64,000 bases of DNA from Anaeramoeba flamelloides (lineage: Eukaryota; Metamonada; Anaeramoebidae), in NCBI GenBank assembly GCA_027625915.1, contig JANTQA010000026.1, positions 1,302,001 to 1,366,000 of the forward strand. The letters are read 5' to 3'. The translations under genes were made by a program, and so were the position numbers. This document shows, in pieces, positions 44,886 to 56,689 of this stretch. Position 1 is the first letter of the stretch, and every line of letters begins with the position of its first letter. Below the pieces are notes generated by a model that had not been told where the DNA came from, ran no database searches, and worked only from the letters and a program-made list of their open reading frames with translations.

Positions 44886-45858
44886 AGCAAAATGGGCTGT
44901 ATTATGAGAACAAAAAGAAAAATCAACTGTATTTCTTTTTGAAACACTGATTATAAATATTTAAAACAATTATTTTGTTTGTTTGATTAGTCAAAAAAAA
45001 ACAATAATTTTAGTAAACAAAAAATCTGTATTTTATCACAAACGTAAAGGTTGAATAATCAATTTAAAAACTCTAAATTTGTAAAAAATATTTCTTAATT
45101 TTTTGTTGAATCTAGGTTAGTATCTAAAAATTCATTTTTTTAGAATGAAATTTAATAATTAACGAAGAGATTATTTTGACAAATAATTTCTGAAATATAA
45201 GAAATATTTTGAAAATTCAATTAGCCTCTTAAAAATGAAAAAATGAAAAAGGAGTTAGTATTTAGGTTTTTATGTTATTAATTATTGATTTAAATCTTGA
45301 AAATAAAAATAATTAAAATATAGTTAGCTTCGGGGAATCTTTAAAAGAATTTTCATGAGAAAATGTCTTCTAGTGAAAAGGGTAATTATTTTCAAAATAA
45401 TTTAGATTTGTCCAAGAGAATTACATTAGAGTGTATTGCATTAATATAGACCATAATGTCTAAGAAATAAAAAAAAAAAAACAATTACTTTATTTTAATA
45501 AGAGTTGAATTATTTATATTCACTACAATTAGAAAAATAATTTTGGTAATGTTTTAAATATACAGAAATTAAATAAATCATTGAATCTAAAATAAAAGAT
45601 CATTTTTTCTGCTATTTAATTATTAAATAAATAGTTTATATTATTTATATTTTTAAAAAATATTAAATTTTAAATATTATTTGTGGAAAAAAAAAAAAGA
45701 ACATGTCTTATTGGGTAATTGATTACTTTTTTTTTATTATAAATAAATTTTATATATATTTATTTACGAATAATAGATTAAAGTATTTTTAAACTTAAAG
45801 GGGGTGGAAAAATTTTTCATTTGGTTAAAGATTAAAGTTCAAATATCATGAATTATAA
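44886..45858. other. AT-rich stretch without recognised features
   Basis: No gene, and no repeat assigned by eye. Confidence 0.45.
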
Positions 45859-46046
45859 CCAGTTCCACTTTTAATACACAATATTTGAATCAAAATTAAG
45901 ACAAAAAATCCCAAATTAGGGCACAAGCTCTAGATTTTAGTTAAAGAATTTGTATAAAAAAATATATATTTCCAAAAATGTGTATCTGTTAATGTTTTTT
46001 ACTCATTAATTTTATTTATAGTTTATGTCTTAAAAGTGGTACTGGA
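45859..46046. mobile_element. CAGTCAGTT MITE, eroded copy
   Basis: Left CCAGTTCCACTTTTAATAC, right TTATGTCTTAAAAGTGGTAC. The interior is degenerate but in the right order (AAAAATCCCAAATTAGGGCA). Confidence 0.6.
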
Positions 46047-46229
46047 TCTAATAAATATGATATTTCATAAAAATATAAACTATTTTTGAATCTTTTTCTT
46101 TTTATTTTTACAAAATTGAAATTTTAGAATAAAAATTTTATTATATTTAAATTGGAAATTAACCACTCAAAGAATATTTTTTAAAAAACAGAAACTATTT
46201 CTTAAAAGTTAGGTAATTACACTTTTTGG

Positions 46230-47800
46230 TAAAGTTAAATTGGATCTTTGTATAAATAATTTTTTTTTCTGTCTTTTAAGAAAAAATAAAGTTAAGTTAC
46301 AAACCAATATAGGGATTGATATATTTCTCCATTTTCGAAAATTTTTATGGTGGGAAACTTCCTCAAAAAAGTTTTAATAAAGTGCCTCATGATGTTTGAA
46401 AATTTGAAATCAATATATTAAATATTACCCTATTAGTGATAAGAACCAAAGTAAATCAGAGTTGAATCATTCATTTTTCAATTTTTTCGAAAATTTTTTT
46501 ATTTTTTAAATTTTGAGTTTTTATACAATCCTACTTTGAATAGAGAAATATATTCTGTGAATGAATAGATAAAATTAATCATTAGGTAGACCAATGAAAT
46601 AGACTAGAGATGGTGTTAATTCTGAACATTTACTTATTTTTTTAAAATTAAAACAGACGGATCATCTTTACATCTATAATCTTTTAGACTGAGAAGGAAA
46701 AAAAAAAAAAAATTCACAAACAAAAGTATATTCTCAATTTTTTATTTCTTCTTTAGACACTTAATTTCGATAAGAAGTTAAGCAATTGATTAACTTGTAT
46801 TTCTTGAAGGATACTAAGTTATTATTTTTTTATACAAACCCTTTTTTACAAATTGAATATCAAAATTCCTTTTTCTTTGAGTTGTACTTTTTTGTTGTTT
46901 TTTTTTAAAATTTTAATAATTAAATATTTTTTACTTAAAATATAGGAAACAGTATTCTCTGTTTTTATTTATTTTGATAAAAATAATTGAAAATAGAAAA
47001 TATGGTTCAAAAAATTTAAATCCTCTTTTAGAATTCTTTTTAGTTTTTTACTATTACGGTTGTGGAAAAAAAGTGAAACACAGTTTTTTATTGGGAACAT
47101 TACTGAAAATGAAAAGTAATTTCAATTAATAGAAGAAACCAAACAACTTCAAATAATAATCCATTATATTATTCCCACCGATCAAAAAAATATAATTTAA
47201 ATCTACTCGATTTATCGAAATTGTAATTGTAGTTTTGGAGATCTCAAAAATAGTCAATTTTTTGAACAAATTTTTAATAATAGATCAATCAAAGAAAAAC
47301 CCCCACCAAAAGAAGTATTAAAAAAACTGTTATTGTGTTGAATACTTCATTTTGTCTTTATTTGTTTATTTATTCCTTTATTAATAGATCTTACTTTTCA
47401 TTTTCAGTAATGTTCTCAATTAAAAACTGTCTTTCACTTTTTTTCCACAATGGTTAAGTGGAATTTAAATTGTTTTAAAATCAAACAAATATAATAAATA
47501 AATCCAGTTTTCTGAAGAAGAATTCAAACAAAATCCTATTTTTTTTTAAACAAAACTAAGAATTAGATGAATTAAATAAAAATAGGATATTTAAAATTCC
47601 TTAGAAATATAGAGTAATTCGTTTCTCAATAATTTTACAAAAAAAAGTATTCCCATTGAAGAATTAAAAACAAAACCAAATTAAGAAGAAGTAATTGGGT
47701 CAAATATTACAGATAAGATCAAGAAATAAACAATTTGTTTTGATTTTTATTTCTAGAATCAATCTTTTCAATTGTTTTGAATTCCATTTTTTAGTAAGAT
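46230..47800 (-). repeat. Long dispersed repeat RL, copy 1, with one internal insertion
   Basis: Three blocks align in order with 62340-64000: 46376-46600 (CAAAGTAAATCAGAGTTGAAT versus CAAAGTAAACCAGAGTTGAAT, quoted in part), 46980-47050, and 47475-47800 (AAGAATTAGATGAATTAAAT). The element at 47052-47458 lies between the last two blocks. The other copy is continuous there. Minus-strand scraps at 46300-46400 (FEEVSHHKNFRKW) resemble the frame at 62331-62618. Possibly part of a retroelement; family not determined. Confidence 0.5.
47052..47458. mobile_element. 400-bp element with 57-bp terminal inverted repeats
   Basis: Left GTGGAAAAAAAGTGAAACAC..GGGAACATTACTGAAAATG; right CATTTTCAGTAATGTTCTC..CTTTCACTTTTTTTCCAC. 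Inserted in repeat RL relative to 63590-64000. Partial copies lie at 13885-14090 and about 1612-1660. No frame. Confidence 0.75.
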
Positions 47801-48835
47801 AGTAAATCTATTTCTACCAGCATATCTGAAACTCTCATATTTCAAAAGTTATTAATGTATTTAGTTACTTGTATTTGAATTCTAAATAGGACAAAATTTT
47901 TACTTCCATTTTCAGCTATGTCTTTAATAAAAAGAGTTTTCAAAGAAGTGTGTTGCTGTAATTCGGGATCTATTTATTAAAGGGAAATTGAAAATCAAGT
48001 CAAAATTTTTTCCCATTAATAATTCAAATACCAGTAAAGAAATAATTTGAATCATTCAGTTTACAAATAAACTGGTACCACTCTTGATAAGATGGACTTA
48101 CTCGCTTAAATGACATAATTGAAAAATCTGATCAGCTTTCCTGATCTTTTTCAATGAGGGTTTGAATAAACAGAGTTGTTGAAATTGAAAATTTCCCATT
48201 CTATTTGAATCTTTGTCAGATCATATGATAGTAAACAATTCTAAGTACTTAGGGTTTGGTGTGTGATTTTTTCCTTTATTAGAGTGATTTATTGTGGTAA
48301 TTCGAAGCGATTAATAAAAAAAAATTGATAATTACTTTTCAACAATGATATCATTTCAAGATTAAAAATAAATTATTATGTTACTTTGTATTGTCGTTGT
48401 AATTTCTTTTCTGAGTGATGTTCTGATTTTTAATTTGGGAAAAAAATTTAAATTAAAAGGTTGCCTACATAGATATTTGCATTTTGACAAAAAATTATTT
48501 TGGTTATTCAATTCAGATTCTGAGGCTATTTTTTCGAGACATTGAAGACATTTTATGTATTTTTTTTTTTACATTTTTAATTGTATAAATAATTTTCAAA
48601 GGAATAAAAGTTTAATCTCCAGTTAATTTTTTAGTATGGTTTTAGATTTAAGTAAAAAAAAAAAATATTTTTAAAAAAAATAGTTAGAGATTTAGATCAA
48701 ATAAAATACAAAGCGTTTTTTTGATTTAACTTTTCAATGACTTTGCCTTTGTGATCATTTATTTTGTACATTTTTTTTATTATTTTTTAAGTTTCTTTTT
48801 GAAATTATTATCTGTTTGTTTGACTAGATTTTTAA
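47801..48835. other. 5' flank of the gene at 48836
   Basis: Contains the AATTCAAATACCAGTA fragment near 48018-48045, otherwise A/T-rich. No promoter motif stands out. Confidence 0.5.
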
Positions 48836-51091
48836 ATGAGCAATAAACCATCATACACTGCACTCCATAGTAACAGTGATGATGAACACAAAATTAAGCC
48901 CAAAATAAAAACAAACACACAGCAACAAAATGTGTCTCAAGGCCAACAACCACAGCAACAGCAATTCATGCTGAAAAACACGGTACCTCTATATGTCATA
49001 AGTCCAAATGGCACAAACCTCTATAATCAAATTCCACAACCTTACCCTATTTTATTTCAACCACAACAACAACAACAACAACAACAACAACCACAACAAA
49101 GCCAGCAATTTTTATACCAGCAACAACAACCACAACAACCACAACAACAGCAGCAGCAATATTTGTTTCAGCAGCAGCAATTACCAATTAGACAACAAAA
49201 GGAGAATGACTTTTATCTTCAACAAAAGCGATTATTGGCCCAGGCAAAAAAAAATCGTCAAAAAAAAAATCTACAAGAAGAATCCTCAAGCGACACCGAT
49301 TTTGATGACGACTACTTAGACAACAATACCAATCCTTATGGAGAAGGCCCAATTCGGTTATTGCCAATTAACAACAATTACAATTCTTTCGATATAGAAA
49401 ACCAATCACTTCTCCCGAATAATTATGGTAATACGCTCATACCAACAATCAAGCCACCTGAAGATCCCAGAGAATATGAAAACTGGCTCAAAGAAAGGAT
49501 GTACAAATTTAAATATATGGAATGGTTAAAGAAATCAAAAAAAATATATACAAGGAATTGTTGTATGTTCACTTGTATGTTGATTGTATCCTTATTAATC
49601 TTTACAGCATCTATGCTCCTTATGTTTGTTGGTGTTCACAATATTTACAAAAACCAATATTATGATGACGATTATTATCATGATGACTATGACTGTGATC
49701 CTTATAATGATGAAAATTGTACGATTCCTGATTATGCTGAGAACAAAAATTTTTTTAAAAAGATGAAATTCAAATTAGCAAAACATCCATTTAAACAACA
49801 TCACGATGATCACCTTCATAGATTTCATTTCAATCATCATCGCCATCTGTTTAAATCTGATCAGGAAACAGATCATGATAACAACAACAGCAATGGAAAT
49901 GAAAATGAAATTGAAATTAATTATCATCTCCCTTATCATAATAATAAATTCCAAGGAGAACAGAAGAAAAAAATAAATAACATTATGGCTGAAATGAAAA
50001 AAAGAAGAGGAAGAGAAGAATGGGAAGAAGGTGAAGAAAGAGGAAGAAGAGAAAGAAAAGAAAGAGAAGAAGTTGAAGAAGGTGAAGAAAGAGGAAGAAG
50101 GGAGGAAGGTTGGGGAAGAGAAGAAAGAGGGAGAAGAGGACGAGGAAGAGGAAGGGGAAGGGGAAGAAGAAGGGGAAGAGGAGACATAGAAAATGAAAAT
50201 CAAAAAAGAAGAATGAGGCATTCAAAAAAATATAATTACGAAAATATTAAAAAATTTATTAAAAATCTCCATAAAAAAGATCGACATCGCCCACATTATG
50301 GAAATAATAAACACCATAAACATGCTGAAAACTTACAAAACACTCAAAATGAAATAATTACAATAAAAGATACAAACAATAATCATCATCACAAACATGA
50401 CCACCATGATGTCAACCATAATGATTATAATGATTATTATCATGATCATGATCATCATGATAATGACAATGATTATCATGATAATCGTAATGATAGTCGA
50501 CAAGGATCGTTTGGGTTCGGGCTTTTCTTAATCATCTTATCGTGCTCTTTAATGTTTTTCTTCTCGATCTTTCTTATCATTGGCGGGATCAAGGTTGTCT
50601 TTAAAGCTATCCTGAATTATGATAATGATAGAATGAATACTGCAAGCCCATTGAAATTTAAAGATCTCTTCAGTGCTTTTAAGGAAGGTAAACAGCCATT
50701 TTTGGGAGTAATGGGGATCATTTTAATTAAGGTTCTTTTAGTAGTACCTTGTGTTTTCTTCCCTCCATTTGTTTTAATTAGCAATTACTTAAACTTTGTT
50801 TGGTTCTGGGCCATTTTCTTTTGGGTTGCTAACCATTCCAAATTTAACCTTTCCCGCGCATTTGGTATTTCAAGATTGCTGATACATCGTAGAGTGTTCG
50901 GAACACTCTGGCTTTTAATTGTTATCGGTCTACTCTACCTTATAGGATTAATTCCATTTGGCTTTGGTTTAATAATAGTTATTCCATTGTCTTTAGTCTT
51001 TATCGGGGTTGCTTATTCTGAAATATTTGGTCTTCCTAATGTAAAACTTACCCAAGATTTAGTCATATTTGATAGAATGAAAAATTTGTAA
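48836..51091 (+). CDS. Poly-Q, His/Asp-rich multi-pass membrane protein
   Basis: An intronless 751-aa protein. Residues 1-150 are Gln-rich with long Q runs (about 75-125). An acidic segment follows, then a first membrane helix at about 240-268 (MFTCMLIVSLLIFTASMLLM). Residues about 275-555 are soluble and extreme in composition: DYYHDDYDCD and other His/Asp runs, an Arg/Glu/Gly tract (about 385-460), then HHHKHDHHD repeats that could bind metal. Residues about 557-740 hold five or so helices, ending in a compact pair (FGTLWLLIVIGLLYLIGLIP then GFGLIIVIPLSLVFIGVAYS) closed by EIFGLPN. That ending resembles the terminal helix pair of small bacterial-type membrane proteins (pattern GiGlLv..P...a..ay..lFG); this is inference. 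Function unknown. The start is the first ATG after an A/T-rich leader. Confidence 0.85.
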   Translation: MSNKPSYTALHSNSDDEHKIKPKIKTNTQQQNVSQGQQPQQQQFMLKNTVPLYVISPNGTNLYNQIPQPYPILFQPQQQQQQQQQPQQSQQFLYQQQQPQQPQQQQQQYLFQQQQLPIRQQKENDFYLQQKRLLAQAKKNRQKKNLQEESSSDTDFDDDYLDNNTNPYGEGPIRLLPINNNYNSFDIENQSLLPNNYGNTLIPTIKPPEDPREYENWLKERMYKFKYMEWLKKSKKIYTRNCCMFTCMLIVSLLIFTASMLLMFVGVHNIYKNQYYDDDYYHDDYDCDPYNDENCTIPDYAENKNFFKKMKFKLAKHPFKQHHDDHLHRFHFNHHRHLFKSDQETDHDNNNSNGNENEIEINYHLPYHNNKFQGEQKKKINNIMAEMKKRRGREEWEEGEERGRRERKEREEVEEGEERGRREEGWGREERGRRGRGRGRGRGRRRGRGDIENENQKRRMRHSKKYNYENIKKFIKNLHKKDRHRPHYGNNKHHKHAENLQNTQNEIITIKDTNNNHHHKHDHHDVNHNDYNDYYHDHDHHDNDNDYHDNRNDSRQGSFGFGLFLIILSCSLMFFFSIFLIIGGIKVVFKAILNYDNDRMNTASPLKFKDLFSAFKEGKQPFLGVMGIILIKVLLVVPCVFFPPFVLISNYLNFVWFWAIFFWVANHSKFNLSRAFGISRLLIHRRVFGTLWLLIVIGLLYLIGLIPFGFGLIIVIPLSLVFIGVAYSEIFGLPNVKLTQDLVIFDRMKNL

Positions 51092-51456
51092 ATGTAAAAG
51101 ATGAGTAAATAAATATTTTCTGTTCTTGAAATGCTTTTGGTTTTGGGTTCTCTTTCTTGTTTTTTTTATTTTTATTTTTATTTTTTATTTTTTTTTGATT
51201 TGTTTCTTCTGATCTTCAATTTTACATTTAAAAAAAAAATAATTTTTTTTACAATCAAATTTTAATAAATAGCCAAACTATTTTTCAAAAATATAAACTC
51301 ACTTTATAGTGTTTATTAGTAAGTTGGTTTTATCTTTAATTCAGATCAAAATACATTTTCAATTTTATGATCAGAAATATTTTATTCTAATTTTTGTTTT
51401 GCTTTTTCGTTTTATTTTTGTTTATCTTTTCTTTTTATTTCTAAATTTTCATTTTA

Positions 51457-52279
51457 CAGTCAAATCTAAAACCCGGAAATTTCTGAAACCCGGTAATTCC
51501 ATTTTTCTGATCAATTGTAAATATTAGTAAAATGTCAAAAATATATTTTCATTTTACAGACAAATAACCCAATTACCCAGCAACTTATAACCTTTCCAAT
51601 TGGAGTATTGGCTAAATATTCTGAATCCATTAAATTTAACTCTTTTGTGAATTCAGAAATCAAACAAATCCAAAATTTGTAAAATTAATTGAGAACATTA
51701 CTTAAAATGAAAATCCACTTTTAATTTTAAATTTTGAAATAAAAAACATTTTCATACTTTTAAAATATTTGAGAGAATTTGAATTTGAGAGAGGTGTTTG
51801 ATTATTGTAAATTTTCATGAAATTATGAAAACCATTTTGTCAAAAAAATAAATCCTCTAAGGTTCCCAATAGAAATTTAAAATTTTGAAAAAATTATTAA
51901 AAGAAAGATATAAAGTAAATAAAACTCTTATTTCATAAATGCAATAACAAAATAATTGTTATAAAGATGATTCCTAATAAATTTAGAATTTATCTAAAGG
52001 GAAAATACAATAAATTTGATTTTCAATTTTCAGTAATGTTCTCAATTAATTTTACAAATTTTGGATTTGTTTGATTTCTGAATTCACAAAAGAGTTAAAT
52101 TTAATGGATTCAGAATATTTAGCCAATACTCCAATTGGAAAGGTTATAAGTTGCTGGGTAATTGGGTTATTTGTCTGTAAAATGGGAGTATATTTTTGAC
52201 ATTTTACTAATATTTACAATTGATCAGAAAAATGGAATTACCGGGTTTCAGAAATTTTCGGGTTTTAGATTTGACAGTT
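51457..52279. mobile_element. 820-bp foldback element with about 265-bp inverted arms
   Basis: The left arm starts CAGTCAAATCTAAAACCCGG after TA; the right arm ends CGGGTTTTAGATTTGAC. Arms mirror each other closely (CCAATTGGAGTATTGGCTAA / TTAGCCAATACTCCAATTGG; GCAACTTATAACC / GGTTATAAGTTGC). The middle (about 51725-52010) is unique A/T-rich sequence shared with 9930-10765. The CAGTC start after TA suggests Tc1/mariner mobilisation. No transposase frame. It lies about 370 bp past the stop of the gene at 48836-51091. Confidence 0.85.
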
Positions 52280-53395
52280 AATTTTGTCAAATTTCTTTTT
52301 TTTTTTTTTTTTTCGTTTTTTTATTATCTTTTTTTTAAAAAAAGTCAAGTTGTTAAAAAAAAAATCTTCTTCACAAATACCCATAAACATTATAAAAATT
52401 GAGAATATGTAATACTATTTAAGGATTATGTTATATGAAATGTGAAAAAAAAATACATGGTAAAGATATTAAAACATTGTTATTTTTCTCCATCTATCAA
52501 CAACAGAGTTTAAAATTTAAAGGTTGCATACAAATGAATTTTTTAAAAATACTGTTTCCAAAATCTGAATTTGGTCGGGGAAATGTTATAGGTTCGTATA
52601 TATTTAATGATAAATGTATTGTTAATGATTTATTTGTTGAGGTTTTTATTTAGGACTTAGTTTTATTATAATTTCCAAACATTTCTAAAAAGTTAGTTAC
52701 CTAAATCGAGTAACAAAGAAAGTATAATTAGAATAATCTTATTATTATTAGCTCGAGAGGTGAAACAAGAAGATGAAGGTTAAAACTTTAAAATTTTTTT
52801 TTTGATACAACAAAATGTTCTTTTTTATCAAAAAGTTATCAAATATTTTTAGTTGGAAAATAAATAATCCAACTTTGTTTTTGTTTTATTGTGAAACATG
52901 TGTAACTCGTTATTGAATAAAAAAATTGTTTAAATAAAAAATAAAAAATAAAAATGAGTTATTTACAAGTACAATTTTCAAAAAATTAGGATTTTACTAA
53001 AAAAAAAATATAAAAGATTCATGTTATCCTTCAAAATCACAAAAAACAAAGAAGAAGAAAATCATTAAAGAAAGGATTGATAAAACATTAATAATATGAT
53101 AATTTGAAAAAAAAATCACAAATCAACTATTCTTAATTCAAACTCAAGATCTGTTTCATGGATTATAGTTGAATAAAAATAAATCCAATTTAAAATTTTT
53201 GATAAAAACAAAAGTCAATTTTTAAAAAAAATCTTATTTAGTCCATTCTAGAATAAATACCAAATTAGAACTATTTACTAATTGAAATGTTAAAAATTGT
53301 GTATAAATTACAATACTCACAAAATTAAATATAAATAATTATCAATACTAATAAATGAAAATGTGTTAAAATTTTTGGAGAAGGCACTTGGCAAA
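52280..53395. other. Intergenic stretch with one unexplained open frame
   Basis: At 52435-52653 the + strand reads 72 codons, including SEFGRGNVIGSYIFNDKCIV, with less homopolymer bias than usual. No family, acceptor or neighbour supports it as a gene. Confidence 0.4.
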
Positions 53396-53725
53396 AAAAT
53401 GTATCAGGTTTATTGTTAAGGGTTGGATGAAATCTCATTTAAACTGATAAAAAGAGAATTTTGAAGTGACTAAATGTGAGAATTCTTATTCAAAGAGTAT
53501 CTAAACCTTATAACCATCAGAAGTAAACTATCTTTCAAAATCATTGGCCAATTAAAAATCAAATTTTAAATAAAAATATTTTTAATAATTGAAGTTATCT
53601 ATTATTATAGAAAAATTTAGATTTTAAAATTCAGTTCTATACTCAAGAGATATTTATTTTTTGTCTAAAAATAAAAGAAAAAAAAAACTGTTAAAAATTA
53701 TTGGGCCATTTATTATGAAAGAAGC
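53396..53725 (+). repeat. Dispersed repeat copy 3 joined to repeat RC
   Basis: 53396-53530 matches 4857-5000 and 18757-18895. 53525-53725 matches RC at 32555-32790. The two families abut here. Whether they are one element elsewhere truncated, or a chance junction, is unclear. Confidence 0.55.
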
Positions 53726-54696
53726 ATTACATAAAAAAAAGAGAAATTTAAAAAATATAAAAAAAACAATTTATCCATTTTCCTTCCATTTGAATAACTA
53801 AATCTAATCTCTATTTCATATTTGAAATCATTTTTTTCATTAATTCATTTGTTACTTCTTTCCAATTTTTCATTTTCATTTTCCATTTTATCAAAACACT
53901 GTTGAAAAAATAAAAAAGAGAAAAAATGAAATATTTGCAAACTTTTCATTGTGAGCGGAAAAAATTCAAAACGATACAAAAGAAATTCAAAATTCAAATG
54001 TAAGAGGCGCTGTTTATTATGAAATTTAGTTTATTTGAATCTTAATTTATTTTTCTAGTAAAAAAAAAAGAAAAGAAAAGAAAGAATAAAAAATGAAGAA
54101 GTGGTGAAAAAATGATAGAAAGAAAGGAATGAAGAGTGGAACAAATAACAAGGTTTTAAATAATTATTATTAGAGACCTGAAATTTTCTGGTTTTAATGA
54201 ATTTGCTAATAGGCTTTATTGTTTCTTGAGCTCCTTTTTCCTAATTATGTTATGAGTCATGTTGGTCAGAATATATTCTATTGTGATCTCATATATTTCT
54301 TTTATGTTCTTTTCCCTCAATAATTCAAAAAAAATACCTTGGTAAATTTATTTAAAAATTCTATTAACAATTATTGATCGATCAAATTGTTAGATATCAT
54401 CAAATAATTATATTTGAGTTCTTCTATTTGGAAGAATCTAACTTTAACATAATATGAACTTTACTAAAAATATTGATCCAACGAAACAAATTATGTAATT
54501 TTTAAAATGAAATAAAAAAAAACAAAAAAATCAAATAAAAAAATGTGTTTCTCGGTATTTATTTATCTTAGAATCAATACTAGATAAATTAATAAATCAA
54601 AATTATCATTATTTTCTCTTTTGTATTGATTATTAATAAATTAATTTTCCTAAATATCTATATATGTATATTAATATTTATTTATTTTTTTCAATA
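53726..54696. other. AT-rich stretch
   Basis: No gene recognised. Confidence 0.45.
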
Positions 54697-54697
54697 G

Positions 54698-55150
54698 CTT
54701 GCAATATTACAATTATTTTTTATATATGGTTTAATATTTATAAGTTTTAAAATTGTTTTGAGAATAGGATTTTTCTTAATTATAATCACATTTGTTCTTG
54801 GATGAACAATTACAGTTAGTTATATCCCACACAAAAAAAAGGCATTAACAATTACTCTGTATTATTTTCAATGTTTTTTATTATTTTCATAATTGCAGTA
54901 TATTCAAAAATGAATTATTGTACAAATTTTATTGCATTTGAAGCATTTCCTGGAGTTTTATTTTTAATTTTCTATTTATTCATTTTCGGAATTTTCTTAT
55001 TTTTTACTCTTATAACTTATAAAAATGAATCCAATGAAGAAAAAAAAATTATTTTTGAAATAAGTTATGTTTAATTTCTGTATTTGGTTAGTAATAGTCA
55101 CACTTTTTATTTTCATTAGCTTTGGTGTACGGGCTATGTATATAGAAAAG
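54698..55150 (+). pseudogene. Multi-pass membrane protein fragment (TOM1/GPR137-like?)
   Basis: After a TTCAATAG acceptor, a hydrophobic stretch (LAILQLFFIYGLIFISFKIV..IGFFLIIITFVLG) runs to a stop at 54803. In a shifted frame, 54898-55074 gives NYCTNFIAFEAFPGVLFLIF onward, with ITYKNESNEEKK after the helix. Another helix (CIWLVIVTLFIFISFGVRAM) then runs to YIEK and a GTATGT donor at 55151. The pattern of a Pro-Gly within a helix followed by a polar loop recalls the THH1/TOM1/TOM3 and GPR137 families. The frame changes mean either very short introns that I could not place or a decayed gene. Upstream and downstream exons are not identified. Confidence 0.35.
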
Positions 55151-55164
55151 GTATGTATTTATTA

Positions 55165-56672
55165 TATATATCCCTTAGCACCCCAAATAACCTAAAAACA
55201 TTTCAAACAAAAATTTGAATTTGAAATGTTATCAAAGGATAATAAGATATAGAATTAATGAATAATTATCTTAGAAAGAAAATTTCATAATTAGAAATTG
55301 TATAGTTACTTTAAATAAAAAAATAACTTGAAAAAAATTTTTCAACATTGGGAATTTTTTTTTGGTTATTGTGATTTTATTATTTTTCCAAATTTTGTAA
55401 AAATAAATTTTTTTTTTTTTTTTGAAAAGTTTGTCTAGACATCAAAAACCTCCTATTTTTAACATTTAAAACACATCATACTTTACTGGAAATTTTTTGG
55501 GTCCCTTTGCGCCCTAAAATTGCCTAAAATGCTTGATTTATTAATTTATTCATTATAAAAGTTATTATAACATGACATAGAAAATTTGTTTTATCTATTG
55601 ATTACGATTCAATATCAATATCTATATTAGATTCTAAATAATTTAAAAATAAAAAAAAAAATATAAATTAAATTAGAAAAAAAAATCAAATTTTTTTTCA
55701 TTGCAATTTTACAATTTTTTCAACAAATATTTTTTTCAATTTTAAATGATTTGGCCAATAGTTCGAGTCAGATTAATAATTGATTTTTTTTTTTATTTTT
55801 TACAATTTTTTAATTTTTGACTTTTTAAAATCTAGACATAAACTAAACAATATTATTGAATTAGAGACCATATATCAGAACTTATTTAACAAGATCTGGA
55901 TTAATTTATTAAGGAAAAATCCAAATATCGCAAATATATTATTCAAATTTTTACCAATAACAAAATGCAAAAAAAAAAATTTGGTTTTGGAGATTATTTT
56001 ATTATATTGGAATAATATTTAAGAGTTATTTTTTATTTTATTTTAAATTTAGGTATAAATATTTTATCGATTAAAAAGTAATTTATATTTGTTTTATTTC
56101 CAATTTAATAAATTGAAATTATTTTACAATTTTTTTTTTTTTTTGATTTTCAATTATTATCTATTGCTTAAATAAAAGTTTTAGAAAATTAATCATATTA
56201 AAAATTTAATTTTGGGCTAAAGAAATAACTTTCATTTTTCTCTTAATTGGATATTTATTGAAATTTTTTCTAACAAAAAAAAAATAAATTTCAAAGTAAT
56301 TTATTTTTTTATTTATTTTTTTTATCTTAAAATTAGCAATATTGTTTGGTGATTATTATTAATAAATCAATGTGTTGAGTTTTGAATTACTATTAATGTA
56401 ATAAAATTTCTGATCTAAAAAAATAAAATAAAAATAAAAATCTTTAAAAAAAATGTAAAAATGAATAATTATTATTTTTTTTTTCAATTTTAAAAAAAAA
56501 ATCAATAACTTACCTACTTTATCTTTGAACTATTTTGACTTTTTATTATAATTCAAATCTGGGTTAAAGACAAATAAGAAAATTAATATATTAGTAGATC
56601 AATATCATTTTAAATCTAATTTAAAAAACTTGATGAAATTTAGGCAAATCCGGGGTGCTAAGGGATATATAT
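55165..56672. mobile_element. 1.5-kb inverted-repeat element (CCCTTAGCACCCC ends)
   Basis: Left TATATATCCCTTAGCACCCC, right GGGGTGCTAAGGGATATATA, with the repeat extending inward through ..CCTAAA / TTTAGG. A diverged direct copy of the left end (TCCCTTTGCGCCCTAAAAT) lies inside at about 55501-55530, suggesting a nested or remodelled element. A minor frame at 55780-56022 has no transposase motif. The element begins about 15 bp after the GTATGT donor at 55151, so it lies in that intron. Confidence 0.7.
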
Positions 56673-56689
56673 ATTTGAAATGTAATTCA

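Noticed and set aside
49775-50225. Long Ser/Pro/Leu/Phe frames on the minus strand
   Set aside because: They are antisense shadows of the Arg/Glu/Gly and His/Asp tracts of the gene at 48836-51091.
52435-52653. 72-codon frame with SEFGRGNVIGSYIFNDK
   Set aside because: Less biased than its surroundings, but without a splice context, neighbours or a family signal; not enough to call a gene.
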